DNA of 64,000 nucleotides. Source: Mycolicibacterium hippocampi (GTDB taxonomy: Bacteria; Actinomycetota; Actinomycetes; Mycobacteriales; Mycobacteriaceae). Of this stretch, positions 9,469-17,870 are shown piece after piece (position 1 is the stretch's first letter; each line of letters opens with the position of its first letter). The stretch is from contig NZ_BLLB01000002.1 in the NCBI RefSeq assembly GCF_010723735.1, forward strand, positions 2,108,001-2,172,000, read 5' to 3'. The translations under genes and the position numbers were made by a program. The notes beneath the pieces are model-generated. The model did no database searches. It worked only from the letters and a program-made list of their open reading frames with translations, and was not told the DNA's origin.

Positions 9469-9807
9469 TCACTTGTCCGCGTCGTCGGCCTTGCGCAGTG
9501 TTCGGTCGGCGCTGTGTACGACGCTGCGCAGGAACTCGTACTGCGTGGTGACGAGGCGGTCGGCCATGTCAAGGGCCGCGTCGATCACAGTCTCCCGGCG
9601 TGACGGGTGGTCATCCTTCGGTGGCAATGCCTCGTCGACGGTGTCGACGAACTGGCGCACCGCCTCGATTGCGGCCCTTTGGCCGGCTTCGACCGATTTG
9701 AGCACGTCATCGGACAACCCGGCCGCGCGCTCCACCACCGTGTGGACGGTGCTCGCGGTCGTATCCGGTGCTTCGGCGGCTGCGCTCTTGCCGGTGGCTT
9801 CTGTCAT
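9469..9807 (-). CDS. Small helical protein, phasin-like composition
   Basis: A 112-residue protein. The start is the ATG at 9807 preceded by an AGGAG Shine-Dalgarno; a longer open frame upstream lacks support. The sequence is almost all amphipathic helix (VERAAGLSDDVLKSVEAGQ, then AIEAVRQFVDTVDEALPP), the style of phasin or apolipoprotein-like mycobacterial proteins. It has no signal peptide. It may form an operon with the 61-residue gene downstream. The function is unknown and the phasin comparison is only about composition. Confidence 0.65.
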   Translation of the reverse strand: MTEATGKSAAAEAPDTTASTVHTVVERAAGLSDDVLKSVEAGQRAAIEAVRQFVDTVDEALPPKDDHPSRRETVIDAALDMADRLVTTQYEFLRSVVHSADRTLRKADDADK

Positions 9808-9939
9808 GACAAGCTCCTGTAATCGGATTCGGTGTGGTCCCTCGAGAATCCGCTCGTCGGGTCGGTCGCAACAAGGGTCTTTCGCCTCCTGTTTTCGCAT
9901 CGGGCCTCGCGCCGGCCCAGGCTTGGGGAGAATCCAGAT

Positions 9940-10356
9940 ATGGCGAATGGCAGGGGCGTGGCGGTGGCAGGCATCATCGGTGCAGCGGTGCTGGCCGCGG
10001 TGCTGCTTGTCCCGGCGATGCGGGCCGGTTCTCATCAGCCCTGGCTGGGTGCGGTGATCATGATCGTGCCGGTCGCGGCGCTGCTGACCGGCACGGGTTT
10101 GCGGCACTACGGACCGTGGCGCTCGCTCGGGGTTGCGGTGGTGGTGACGCTGGTGGCCGGGGGCATCAGCTGGCTTGTCGCGATCTTCACGTTGGTGAAG
10201 GCGTTGAGCGGTGCTGGGGTGGGACTTGTCTGGGCGCTTCTACTCTTCGCTACGCCTGTGATTTCGGTGCTCGCGCTGGGGGCGTTGGCGTTGCGTCTGT
10301 TTGCGACGCGGTCCGACCAGCCCGAACGGGCCGCCCGGGCAACGCCTCCGGCGTAG
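9940..10356 (+). CDS. Small integral membrane protein
   Basis: A 138-residue protein with about four hydrophobic helices: VAVAGIIGAAVLAAVLLVPA, AVIMIVPVAALLTG, SLGVAVVVTLVAGGISWLVA and LVWALLLFATPVISVLALG. The tail is short and charged. The ATG at 9940 has GGGGAG 8 nt upstream; the longer upstream frame is not supported. It is divergent from the phasin-like gene and lies 16 bp before the acyltransferase gene, so it may be co-transcribed with it. Family unknown. Confidence 0.7.
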   Translation: MANGRGVAVAGIIGAAVLAAVLLVPAMRAGSHQPWLGAVIMIVPVAALLTGTGLRHYGPWRSLGVAVVVTLVAGGISWLVAIFTLVKALSGAGVGLVWALLLFATPVISVLALGALALRLFATRSDQPERAARATPPA

Positions 10357-10372
10357 CATCAGCCCGTCGCGC

Positions 10373-11185
10373 ATGGCTGAGGACCCGGAGTCGGTGATCG
10401 CGAAGTGGGACGCGTGTCTTACTCGGCGGCTCGTCGACCTGACCCGCCTCATCGTGAAGACCTATTTCCGTTCCCAGGTAACGGGTTTGGAGAACATCCC
10501 CGCCGGGGCATCGCTGATGGTGTCGAACCACTCCGGCGGATTGGTCACCTTCGACCACTCGGTGATCGCGGTCGACTACTACCGGGCGTTCGGGTACGAC
10601 CGGCCGCTCTACGTGCTTGCCCACGACAACTTCTTCCGCGGACCGGTGGCCGACTTCTTCGAGCGCACCGGTGTCATCCGCGCCACCCCCGAAAATGCCG
10701 AGGCGGCGCTCGCGACCGGCTCTCCCGTGCTGGTCTTTCCCGGCGGCGACTACGACGTCTACCGGCCGACCCGGCAGGAGAACGTCATCGCCTTCGGTGG
10801 CCGTACCGGCTACGTTACGACGGCGATCGAGGCGGGTGTTCCGATCGTTCCTGTGGTGTCCGTCGGTGGGCAGGAGAACCAGCTCTACCTGACCAGAGGT
10901 ACCTGGCTCGCGCGGACGCTTCGGCTGACGGCGTTGGAGCGCAGGCTCTTTCGGACAAATATCCTGCCTGTCACCATCGGTTTCCCGTTCGGTCTCAGCG
11001 TGGTGTTACCGGTCAACATGCCGCTGCCCACGAAGATCGTCACGCGGGTACTGCCGCCGATCGACATCACGACCGAGTTCGGCGACGATCCGGATGTGCG
11101 GAAGGTCGACGCGCATGTGCGTGCGGTGATGCAGCACGGCCTCGTCGAGCTGGCACGTAAGCGGCGACTGCCCGTGCTGGGGTGA
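10373..11185 (+). CDS. PlsC-like lysophospholipid acyltransferase family protein
   Basis: A 270-residue protein related to 1-acylglycerol-3-phosphate acyltransferases, likely transferring acyl chains to a lipid at the membrane. The start is the ATG at 10373 (MAEDPESVIAKWDACLTRRL). The acceptor-site block VSNHSGGLVTFDHS contains the family histidine and a downstream aspartate, in the NHSGG variant seen in mycobacterial members rather than strict HX4D. The second block VLVFPGGDYDVYRP and a PIVPVVSVGG segment follow. It sits just after a small membrane-protein gene. The physiological substrate is not known. Confidence 0.85.
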   Translation: MAEDPESVIAKWDACLTRRLVDLTRLIVKTYFRSQVTGLENIPAGASLMVSNHSGGLVTFDHSVIAVDYYRAFGYDRPLYVLAHDNFFRGPVADFFERTGVIRATPENAEAALATGSPVLVFPGGDYDVYRPTRQENVIAFGGRTGYVTTAIEAGVPIVPVVSVGGQENQLYLTRGTWLARTLRLTALERRLFRTNILPVTIGFPFGLSVVLPVNMPLPTKIVTRVLPPIDITTEFGDDPDVRKVDAHVRAVMQHGLVELARKRRLPVLG

Positions 11186-11234
11186 CGTCGTTGTGGTGGC
11201 GCGCACCGAACCGATTCTCGGTCGGTGTTCACCC

Positions 11235-11541
11235 CTACTCCCGCAGCAAACCGGCGAGGTGTTTGAGCGAGTTGTCCAGGTGCTGCCGGTCGAATGGCGG
11301 GAACCCGATGTGTTCACGAATGGTCGGCGGCACCGCCGACCAGTCATACGTCAGGGTGACCTCGGTCCGGTCGTCACCGAGCGGCTCGAGATCGTGCGGT
11401 CGGCCGGTCGCCGTCGAGCGACTCCCGCACCCAGCCGGTGCCGTCGATCGCTTGATGAGTGGTCGGGTCGGCCAGCACCGCGAACACGGTTTCGGCGGGC
11501 ACATTGACGATGCGCACGCTGCACATGGATTCGTCTGTCAT
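11235..11541 (-). pseudogene. SRPBCC (START-like) domain gene with internal frameshifting deletion
   Basis: The N-terminus reads MTDESMCSVRIVNVP AETVFAVLAD..., a typical start of an SRPBCC/polyketide-cyclase-like protein, up to GWVRESLDGDRP. The C-terminal part (DLEPLGDDRTEVTLTYDWSA to the stop at 11235) is intact but in another frame. Together they would give about 100 residues, whereas the family usually has about 150, so roughly 45-50 codons and the frame have been lost near 11400. No alternative frame rejoins the halves. It borders the rearranged NlpC region on its left side. Confidence 0.8.
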
Positions 11542-11615
11542 GCCCATACCGACTGGCGGCGGCTCGGGCAATCATCGAGACGGAGGGAGATCCGCGACCC
11601 GCCGAAGCCGCTATC

Positions 11616-11703
11616 GCTACGCCGTCGCCCGCCAGAACCCCTGAAAACCCTGACCGGCGTTGGCGGTTCTGATCGGCGACAGCTGCACCGGGTCACCGGC
11701 CTC
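11616..11703 (-). repeat. Detached copy of the NlpC gene 3' end (direct repeat)
   Basis: About 85 bp here matches 12561-12647, the last codons of the intact NlpC/P60 gene, in the same orientation with only a few mismatches (for example GATCGGCGACAGCTGCAC is shared exactly). The copy keeps the end of the reading frame (GFWRATA then stop, versus GFWRPTA in the intact gene). It therefore forms a direct repeat enclosing 11704-12560. It could be a remnant of another tandem gene copy, or a regenerated 3' end left by an integrated element. Confidence 0.85.
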
Positions 11704-11943
11704 GGCGAGTGATCAAAAGCGGTACAGATCCGATCTACCCGCTGAGCAGCAGAGGAACCAAACCAACCATCACCACCACCAGCTCCGGGCCCAAGAAGAG
11801 GGGACCTCGTCGACCTCGACTGCTGGCAGTGAGGATGAGGATCCCGCCGTCTACGGCATCAGCGATCTGTTGGTGGAGCAAGTAGGCCCCACAACGCAAA
11901 AGCGACCCCGCTCCTGGACAGCCAGGGCGGGGCTTCTTCTTGC
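11704..11943. other. Intergenic stretch inside the direct-repeat-bounded insert
   Basis: This stretch has lower GC and different codon character from its surroundings. A plus-strand frame crosses it (including a run of four histidines and EDEDPAVYGISDLLVEQVG), but it begins in the NlpC 3' repeat and reads through a terminator hairpin, so I do not call it a gene. Apart from the hairpin at 11901-11940 I see nothing definite. Confidence 0.5.
11901..11940 (+). terminator. Probable intrinsic terminator
   Basis: AGCGACCCCGC and GCGGGGCTTCTTCT pair around a loop that can itself fold (CCTGG/CCAGG), followed by a pyrimidine-rich TTCTTCTTG run. It lies at the 3' end of the 11944-12381 gene and could work in both directions. 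Such a strong classical terminator is unusual in this window. Confidence 0.6.
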
Positions 11944-12381
11944 TCAGGAGACGGTGGCGCAGAGCCGAAACATGGTTGCGTCGAGGTCGGACTCGTCGAA
12001 TCGTGGATCATCTCGACTGACAGTGATGTTGGGGGTCTCCTGACCGTCTATGGTCTTCCTGCCCTGCGGGTCACACCAGACCACCACCTGGTTGCTCGCC
12101 TGCTGCTGCGGCAGCGGAAAGATCAACGCTAAGCCGATGACGGGCAGCGCGACCGCGCAGAGGCACAGCACGAACTGCTTGCCCTTCCCCTGGGCGTAGT
12201 ACCAGCGCGCAAAAGAATCTCCCCGTTGCCCCACGAGCCGAGAGTAGAAGGTTCGGTCGAGCTTCACCACGTGATCTCGCCAGGACGGTGCAGGGGCGTA
12301 CAGCCGGGTCGCAACGGCTGACCGCAGCCAGAGCGCCAGCACCGTCGGCACCAGCCTGAGACACCCGGCGTCAATCATCAC
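11944..12381 (-). CDS. Hypothetical protein with one membrane segment
   Basis: A 145-residue protein of unknown family, the only plausible gene inside the stretch bounded by the two NlpC 3'-end repeats. The N-terminal part is hydrophobic then basic (SWRDHVVKLDRTFYSRLVGQ), a clear membrane segment is near residues 70-91 (FVLCLCAVALPVIGLALIFP), and a polar domain follows with two cysteines (VVWCDPQGRKTI and FRLCATVS). Its composition is less GC-biased than its neighbours, suggesting it arrived with the insert. The start could be M1 or M2. Confidence 0.55.
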   Translation of the reverse strand: MMIDAGCLRLVPTVLALWLRSAVATRLYAPAPSWRDHVVKLDRTFYSRLVGQRGDSFARWYYAQGKGKQFVLCLCAVALPVIGLALIFPLPQQQASNQVVVWCDPQGRKTIDGQETPNITVSRDDPRFDESDLDATMFRLCATVS

Positions 12382-12560
12382 CGTGAACTTCGGATTTCCC
12401 TGTCTGCTAGCTAGGCCTGGATGCAGTCGGCGACGCTACGCCTCCCGGGTTCGACCATCATGTTGTGGCCCATGCCGGCGGTCGCATTGACCTCTCTGAT
12501 GGAAATCGTGCTTTGGTGTTCTGCGCCGAGGATGCCCGAGCCTGTCGGAACGAAGGGCGG
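12382..12560. other. Right part of the insert, possible decayed coding end
   Basis: No complete gene. On the minus strand an open stretch without a start reads ...EHQSTISIREVNATAGMGHN and on to a stop near 12414, which looks like the C-terminus of a lost protein that I cannot name. CTGGATGCAGTCGGCGA at 12417-12433 resembles the leader motif found next to the family B repeats (49 and 52 kb), but the match is short. Confidence 0.35.
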
Positions 12561-13664
12561 TCAGGCCGTCGGCCGCCAGAAGCCCTGAAAACCCTGACCG
12601 GCGTTGGCGGTTCTGATCGGCGACAGCTGCACAGGATCACCGGCCTCGACCATCATGCCGTTGCCGACGATCATCGCGACGTGGCCGTCCCACACCGCAA
12701 GATCGCCGGGACGCAACGAGCCGGCGTCGACCGTCGCGCCGATGTCCTGCTCCTGGGCCAGCCGCGGAAGGTTCAACCCCGCTTCTCCGTACGCCCACTG
12801 GGTCAGGCCACTGCAGTCCAACCCGACGCCCGGTGTGGTGCCGCCCCACTGGTAGGGCACCCCGAGCTGGGTCAGCGCATGTCGGACCGCGCCGGCGGCA
12901 ACCGCGTTCGGTGCCATCACCACGGTTCCGTCGGGCAGTCGCACCGCCACCCCCTCCCCGAAGGCCCCCGCGTCGGCGGTCTCCGCCAGGTCCGCACGGG
13001 TGAACCCCGACATCTCCGCCGTGCCACCGCCGGCCCCGCTCCAGCCCGGCGCACCCAGCGGGGCGCCGCCACCGCCGCCGAAGCCGGAGCCCATCCCGGA
13101 GCCCATCGCCGGGCCGCCGCTGAACCCCGCCGGCGCGGTCGCGGCTGGGGCGCCGGGCGCCTGGGCAGCCACGGCGGCCGCGTGCCCGTCCAGTTCAGCG
13201 ATCAGCCCCTCGACCACCGCGACCGCGTCGGCCAACGCGTCGCGCGCCGCGGTCAACAGCTTCTCGGCGACGCCCGGGGAGTCCAGGTGCGGTTCCAGCG
13301 CGCCGGCTCGCGCTTCGAAGTCGTCGACGATCGCCTGCAGGCGTTGGTGCGCCGCCGCCACCGACTCCGTGGCCCGGCCGGCCGTGACGCCCAGGCCGGA
13401 CGCTCGTTCGGCCGCCTCGTCGATCGCCGCGGCCGTCGTCGCCGCGAACTGTGCTGCGGCGTCGGATCCCGCGCCCGCCCACTCGGCCGACGTGCGCTGC
13501 CAGGCTTGTGTGGCCGAGTGCGCAACGTCGGCCAGCATGTCGCGCGTCGCGGCGAGCGCCGCGGCGGGGTCGGCCGCCGGGTCTCCGGACCATCCGGGAC
13601 CGACCAGCGCCTGCACCCGGCGGATCGGCGTGGACAACGCCGTGATCAGCGCGCTGGGCATCAC
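12561..13664 (-). CDS. NlpC/P60 peptidoglycan hydrolase with helical EspC-associated N-domain
   Basis: A 367-residue protein. Residues 1-165 are alanine-rich helices, 170-215 a Gly/Pro/Ala linker, and 240-367 an NlpC/P60 domain with the catalytic cysteine in GLDCSGLTQWAYG (C284) and histidine in WDGHVAMIVG (H328). This fold cleaves D-Glu/DAP peptide bonds in cell-wall peptides. There is no Sec signal peptide. The start overlaps the stop of the EspC-like gene (GTGATG), and that pairing suggests type VII export or helical partner binding; this is inference. A second, truncated copy lies at 17.5-17.9 kb. Confidence 0.88.
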   Translation of the reverse strand: MMPSALITALSTPIRRVQALVGPGWSGDPAADPAAALAATRDMLADVAHSATQAWQRTSAEWAGAGSDAAAQFAATTAAAIDEAAERASGLGVTAGRATESVAAAHQRLQAIVDDFEARAGALEPHLDSPGVAEKLLTAARDALADAVAVVEGLIAELDGHAAAVAAQAPGAPAATAPAGFSGGPAMGSGMGSGFGGGGGAPLGAPGWSGAGGGTAEMSGFTRADLAETADAGAFGEGVAVRLPDGTVVMAPNAVAAGAVRHALTQLGVPYQWGGTTPGVGLDCSGLTQWAYGEAGLNLPRLAQEQDIGATVDAGSLRPGDLAVWDGHVAMIVGNGMMVEAGDPVQLSPIRTANAGQGFQGFWRPTA

Positions 13665-13969
13665 CAGTCCCCGGTGAGCCGGGCTCCGGCGGCGGCGTCG
13701 GCTCCCTCGTAGACCTGTGCCGTACTACGGGCCGCCGGGTCTGCCGCCGCGATGGCGCTGCCGAGATCGGTGATGGTGCCTGCCTCCCGGTCGATCGCTC
13801 GGGCCAGGGCGGCCTGGAACCGGGCGCCGACCGGCCCGAGCAGCGCAGCGGCGCCGGCGTCGAGCGCGGTCAGCCGGGCGGCGGCGGCCATCAGGTCCGC
13901 CGCGTGGCCCGACGAGGCCGACCCGTAGGCGCGGATGAACTCGGTGTCTGCAGACAAACGCGCGACCAT
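13661..13969 (-). CDS. EspC-like (DUF2580) ESX-associated small protein
   Basis: A 102-residue helical protein ([20 protein letters not shown]...) of the EspC/WXG100-like group linked to type VII secretion. The ATG at 13969 is the simplest start, because the near-identical copy at 18 kb diverges exactly there. Its stop overlaps the start of the NlpC gene, so the two form a translationally coupled pair, and it is divergent from upp. The C-terminus ends GARLTGDW. The ESX link comes from family resemblance only; no ESX machinery is in the window. Confidence 0.8.
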   Translation of the reverse strand: MVARLSADTEFIRAYGSASSGHAADLMAAAARLTALDAGAAALLGPVGARFQAALARAIDREAGTITDLGSAIAAADPAARSTAQVYEGADAAAGARLTGDW

Positions 13970-14021
13970 GGAAGTTAGGACGCCGGGGAAGCCGGATCGG
14001 TTCCCATTAGGGTCGTCATCC

Positions 14022-14645
14022 ATGGACGTTCGCGTTGTGGACCATCCGCTGGCCGCGGCGCGGCTGACCACCCTGCGTGACGAGCGCACTGACAACGCGG
14101 CGTTCCGGGCGGCGTTGCGCGACCTGACGTTGATGCTCGTTTACGAGGCGACCCGCGAGCTGGCGGTCGACACGGTCGCCGTCCGCACGCCGATGGCCGA
14201 CACCGCCGGGACGAAGCTGGCCAACCCGCCCCTGCTGGTGCCGGTGCTGCGGGCCGGTCTGGGCATGGTGGATCAGGCGCACGCGCTGATCCCCGAGGCC
14301 CGGGTGGGTTTCGTCGGTGTGGCCCGCAATGAGGAGACCCATCAACCGACGCCGTATCTGGAGTCGCTCCCCGAGGATCTCAGCAGGCAGCCGGTGATCG
14401 TGCTCGACCCGATGTTGGCCACCGGTGGCTCGATGGTGCACACTCTCGAGCTGCTGTATGCCCGCGACGCCGTCGACGTCACCGCCATCTGTGTCGTGGT
14501 CGCCCCGGAAGGGATCGCCGCGGTCGAGAAGGCGGCGCCGCGGCTGCGGTTGTTCACCGCGACCATCGACTCCGGCTTGAACGACATCGCCTACATCGTC
14601 CCGGGTTTGGGCGACGCCGGCGACCGGCAGTTCGGGCCACGCTGA
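14022..14645 (+). CDS. upp: Uracil phosphoribosyltransferase
   Basis: A 207-residue enzyme making UMP from uracil and PRPP, fitting with the cdd-deoA pyrimidine salvage genes nearby. The N-terminus [18 protein letters not shown] matches the mycobacterial family. The PRPP-binding loop [18 protein letters not shown] and the C-terminal uracil-site segment [16 protein letters not shown] are intact. The start ATG at 14022 is 52 bp from the divergent EspC-like start. It is the full-length copy; a near-identical copy lacking the first 22 codons lies at 18.1-18.7 kb. Confidence 0.96.
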   Translation: MDVRVVDHPLAAARLTTLRDERTDNAAFRAALRDLTLMLVYEATRELAVDTVAVRTPMADTAGTKLANPPLLVPVLRAGLGMVDQAHALIPEARVGFVGVARNEETHQPTPYLESLPEDLSRQPVIVLDPMLATGGSMVHTLELLYARDAVDVTAICVVVAPEGIAAVEKAAPRLRLFTATIDSGLNDIAYIVPGLGDAGDRQFGPR

Positions 14646-14661
14646 CGCCGGCCGCAACCCA

Positions 14662-16152
14662 TCACGCGTCGACGCCGCCTGCCTGTAGCTTTTTCATCAC
14701 CTGCTCGAGGTTGAAACTGGCGGATTCCTGACGCTGAGGGAATTCGACCAGAGTCTTCAGCATTTCGGCGACGTAGGCCTGTGCTGGTGCGAAAAGCCAG
14801 ACGCGGTCGAGCATCCAGTCGTAGTAGGTGTTCGACGTGATGTCTGCCCGCTCGTAGGGGTCGGTGCGCAGATTGAACAGCTTCGGTGCACGCAGCTCGG
14901 TGTAGGGCTCGGCCCAGATCTGCAGCGTGCCCGGGCAGCGCTGTTCGAGGAACACGACCTTCCAGTTGTCGAACCGCAGGGCTGTCAGATCGCCGTCGTC
15001 GGAGACGTAGAAGAAATGCTGGCGTGGGCTTTCGTCGGTCGCGCCGGTGATGTACTCCAGCTGGTTGAGTCCGTCGAGGTGGACTTTGTAGCTGGATCCG
15101 TTCAGCTCGGTTCCGGCCCGCAATCGGTCCGCGATGTCGGGGTCGCCTGCCGCGGCCAGCAGTGTGACGAACCAGTCGTTGTGGCTCACGATTCCGGTCA
15201 GCACCTTGCCTGCGGGCACCCGGCCCGGCCAGCGTACGAGGGCCGGAACCCGGTAGGCGCCCTCCCAGTTGGAGTTCTTCTCGTTGCGGAAGGGGGTCAT
15301 CCCGGCGTCCGGCCAGCTGTTCATGTGGGGACCGTTGTCGGTGGAGTAGATGACGATCGTGTCGTCGGCGATGCCCAGTTCGTCGAGCAGGTTCAGCAGA
15401 TCGCCGACGATGTCGTCGTGGTCGAGCATGGTGTCGTGGTATTCGGACTGCCATCGTCCGGAACGGCCGATGCTCTCCGGTTTGGGGTGGGTGCGGAAGT
15501 GCATGTGGGTCGAGTTGAACCACACGAAGAAGGGGGTGCCCGCGTCTTTCTGGCGCCTGATGAAATCGATGGCCGCATCGCGGAATTCCTCGTCGCAGGT
15601 TTCCATCCGCTTCCGGGTGAGCGGGCCGGTGTCTTCGATGCGCTGGGTTCCGTCCGCGTTGGCCCAGGTGTGCAGGACGCCACGCGGCCCGAACTTCTTC
15701 CGGAACTCCGGGTCCTTCGGGTAGTCGACGTTCTCCGGCTCTTCTTCGGCGTTCAGGTGATACAGGTTGCCGAAGAACTCGTCGAACCCGTGCATGGTCG
15801 GCAGGAATTCGTCCCGGTCACCCAGATGGTTCTTGCCGAACTGGCCGGTGGCGTAGCCCTGCGCCTTCAGCGCTGTCGCGATCGTCGGGTCCTCGGACTG
15901 CAGCCCGAGGGGAGCCCCCGGCATGCCGACCTTCGTCAGACCGGTGCGGTACGGGTTCTGTCCGGTGATGAAGGCGGCCCGTCCCGCGGTACAGCTCTGC
16001 TCACCGTAATAGTCGGTGAAGCGCGCGCCTTCGGCGGCGATCCGGTCGATGTTCGAGGTCTGATAGCCCATCACCCCGTCGCTGTAGCAGCTGAGGTTGC
16101 TCTGGCCGATGTCGTCACCCCAGATGACGAGGATGTTCGGTTTGTCGCTCAC
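14662..16152 (-). CDS. Arylsulfatase-type sulfatase
   Basis: A 496-residue formylglycine sulfatase that hydrolyses sulfate esters. The metal-binding NILVIWGDDIG has D13 and D14. C54 in SCTAGRAAF is the residue converted to formylglycine, in the CxAxR form of the signature. GQFGKNHLGD holds the lysine and histidine of the active site, and FVWFNSTHMH follows. There is no signal peptide, so it is probably cytoplasmic. It converges on the intact upp and is the first gene in the 2.9-kb stretch lying between the two copies of the NlpC-EspC-upp segment. No formylglycine-generating enzyme is nearby. The substrate is unknown. Confidence 0.92.
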   Translation of the reverse strand: MSDKPNILVIWGDDIGQSNLSCYSDGVMGYQTSNIDRIAAEGARFTDYYGEQSCTAGRAAFITGQNPYRTGLTKVGMPGAPLGLQSEDPTIATALKAQGYATGQFGKNHLGDRDEFLPTMHGFDEFFGNLYHLNAEEEPENVDYPKDPEFRKKFGPRGVLHTWANADGTQRIEDTGPLTRKRMETCDEEFRDAAIDFIRRQKDAGTPFFVWFNSTHMHFRTHPKPESIGRSGRWQSEYHDTMLDHDDIVGDLLNLLDELGIADDTIVIYSTDNGPHMNSWPDAGMTPFRNEKNSNWEGAYRVPALVRWPGRVPAGKVLTGIVSHNDWFVTLLAAAGDPDIADRLRAGTELNGSSYKVHLDGLNQLEYITGATDESPRQHFFYVSDDGDLTALRFDNWKVVFLEQRCPGTLQIWAEPYTELRAPKLFNLRTDPYERADITSNTYYDWMLDRVWLFAPAQAYVAEMLKTLVEFPQRQESASFNLEQVMKKLQAGGVDA

Positions 16153-16288
16153 GAGTGCCCACCTTTCCTAGCCGGGCATTCCACCTGCAGCGACGTACTG
16201 AGCGCGCTCTCTTGATGCCGGCGATGGGATAGTACGCTCGCATTTACGCCGGCGTTGATTTCTCTGCCGAACGGGATGTGACGAAGCT

Positions 16289-16663
16289 ATGACCGACGAA
16301 CTGGACGCGAACACCCGCCTGGCCGCGCAGCGCACGCGACTCGCTCAGGAACGCACGCTGATGGCCTGGGTGCGAACCTCGACATCCTTGATCGCGTTCG
16401 GTTTCACGATCTATCAGATCTTCCGGTACCTGTCGGCGTCGGAGCGCCTGCGTGACCCGCTGATCAGCCCCACGGTGTTCGGCACGACGATGATCCTGAT
16501 CGGTCTGGTCGCCCTTGTGCTGGCCTGGGTGCAGCACCGTCAGGACATGAAAACACTGCAGGAAGCCTTCGGGCCGGCGCCGTTCTCGATAGCGAGTGTG
16601 GTCGCCGCACTGATCGCCGCTCTGGGCGTCATCGCCCTGCTGGGCGTGGTGCTGAGGGTGTAG
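16289..16663 (+). CDS. DUF202 (YidH-like) inner membrane protein
   Basis: A 124-residue protein with the DUF202 opening TRLAAQRTRLAQERTLMAWVR and three hydrophobic segments (ending AALIAALGVIALLGVVLRV). The function of the family is unknown. It ends directly against the next gene (TAG then ATG), so the two are an operon, and it is divergent from the sulfatase over about 136 bp where both promoters must lie. Confidence 0.82.
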   Translation: MTDELDANTRLAAQRTRLAQERTLMAWVRTSTSLIAFGFTIYQIFRYLSASERLRDPLISPTVFGTTMILIGLVALVLAWVQHRQDMKTLQEAFGPAPFSIASVVAALIAALGVIALLGVVLRV

Positions 16664-17326
16664 ATGTCCGGTCAGGAATCCCCATCTCAGTTGCGGCGCT
16701 TGACCACACCGCGGTCGGCGGCTGTGGCCGGTGTCCTGTTCGCGGTGCTGTTCGCCGCAAGCCTGGTCCTGATGCGCAGCGCGATTCCTGACGATCCCTT
16801 CGCTCAGATCGGGTGGGTCAGCAGCGGCCGGGCCCGGATCGGCGCGGCGCTGGTGCTGGCACCGGTCGCCGGGATCTCTTTCCTGTGGTTCATCGGGGTG
16901 ATGCGCGATCTGCTGGGCGACCTCGAGGATCGCTTCTTCTCGTCGGTGTTCTTCGGCAGTGGATTGTTGTTCCTCGCCATGACGGCGCTCTCCATGGCGA
17001 TCGCGGGAGCCATCGTGATGACCGCGGAGGTACCCGCCGTGGCGACCAACGGCCTGATCTATTTCGGTCGATCGCTGATGCTGCAGGTCAGCAACGTGTG
17101 GGCGCTTCGGATGGCGGCGGTGTTCATGGTCTCGCTGGCCACCATCTGGATCAGGACCGGGCTGATGCCCCGCTGGCTGGCGGTGCTCACCTACCTGCTG
17201 GCCGCGATGTTGATCGTGGTGGTCAGCTTCAGCCTGTGGATCACGCTGGTGTTTCCGGCCTGGGTGTTCGGGATCAGCGTGTTCGTGCTCCTGGTTCGTC
17301 ACCGCGACGGCTCGAAGCCGGGCTGA
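16664..17326 (+). CDS. Six-helix integral membrane protein
   Basis: A 220-residue hydrophobic protein with about six membrane helices (AAVAGVLFAVLFAASLVLM, ALVLAPVAGISFLWFIGVM, GSGLLFLAMTALSMAIAGAI and three more). It begins immediately after the DUF202 stop codon and is presumably co-translated with it. Its 3' end overlaps by 53 bp the tail of the chimeric minus-strand frame at 17274. No named family is recognised. Confidence 0.75.
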   Translation: MSGQESPSQLRRLTTPRSAAVAGVLFAVLFAASLVLMRSAIPDDPFAQIGWVSSGRARIGAALVLAPVAGISFLWFIGVMRDLLGDLEDRFFSSVFFGSGLLFLAMTALSMAIAGAIVMTAEVPAVATNGLIYFGRSLMLQVSNVWALRMAAVFMVSLATIWIRTGLMPRWLAVLTYLLAAMLIVVVSFSLWITLVFPAWVFGISVFVLLVRHRDGSKPG

Positions 17327-17870
17327 CCCGCCGGTCACCGAAGGTGACCGCCACGGAGTCCTGCACCTCGGCGGCCCGCGCGCGGGCCTGCTCCAGCTGC
17401 CCTGCGCAGCGAATCTCGATGTAGCACTTGAGTTTCGGCTCGGTGCCCGATGGCCGCACCACCACCCGCACCGTCACCTCGTCGTCGCCACCGGTGAACA
17501 CCAGCGCGCCGGCTCGCGCTTCGAAGTCGTCGACGATCGCCTGCAGGCGTTGGTGCGCCGCCGCCACCGACTCCGCGGCCCGGCCGGCCGTGACGCCCAG
17601 GCCGGACGCCCGTTCGGCCGCCTCGTCGATCGCCGCGGCCGTCGTCGCCGCGAACTGTGCTGCGGCATCGGATCCCGCGCCCGCCCACTCGGCCGACGTG
17701 CGTTGCCAGGCTTGTGTGGCCGAGTGCGCAACGTCGGCCAGCATGTCGCGCGTCGCGGCGAGCGCCGCGGCGGGGTCGGCCGCCGGGTCTCCGGACCATC
17801 CGGGACCGACCAGCGCCTGCACCCGGCGAATCGGCGTGGACAACGCCGTGACCAGCGCGCTGGGCATCAC
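17274..17870 (-). pseudogene. Chimeric frame: NlpC N-domain fused to a phosphomannomutase C-terminus
   Basis: Residues 1-123 are almost identical to the helical N-domain of the NlpC protein at 12561-13664. From about residue 124 the frame continues as VFTGGDDEVTVRVVVRPSGT..., the C-terminal domain of a PmmB-type mutase, and ends with an unrelated tail. The junction is near 17500. The mutase part is clearly diverged from the full pmmB at 24438-26027, so it is not a simple copy of that gene. The catalytic domains of both parents are missing, so I treat it as a rearrangement scar, though the frame is open throughout. Confidence 0.85.

Noticed and set aside
11660..12043. Plus-strand 127-codon frame in the insert
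   Set aside because: Its start is inside the antisense of the NlpC 3' repeat and it reads through a strong terminator; no motif supports it.
11704..12560. Prophage or integron call for the 0.86-kb insert
   Set aside because: There is no integrase, attachment core or phage gene in so short a segment; only the direct repeats and base composition suggest insertion.
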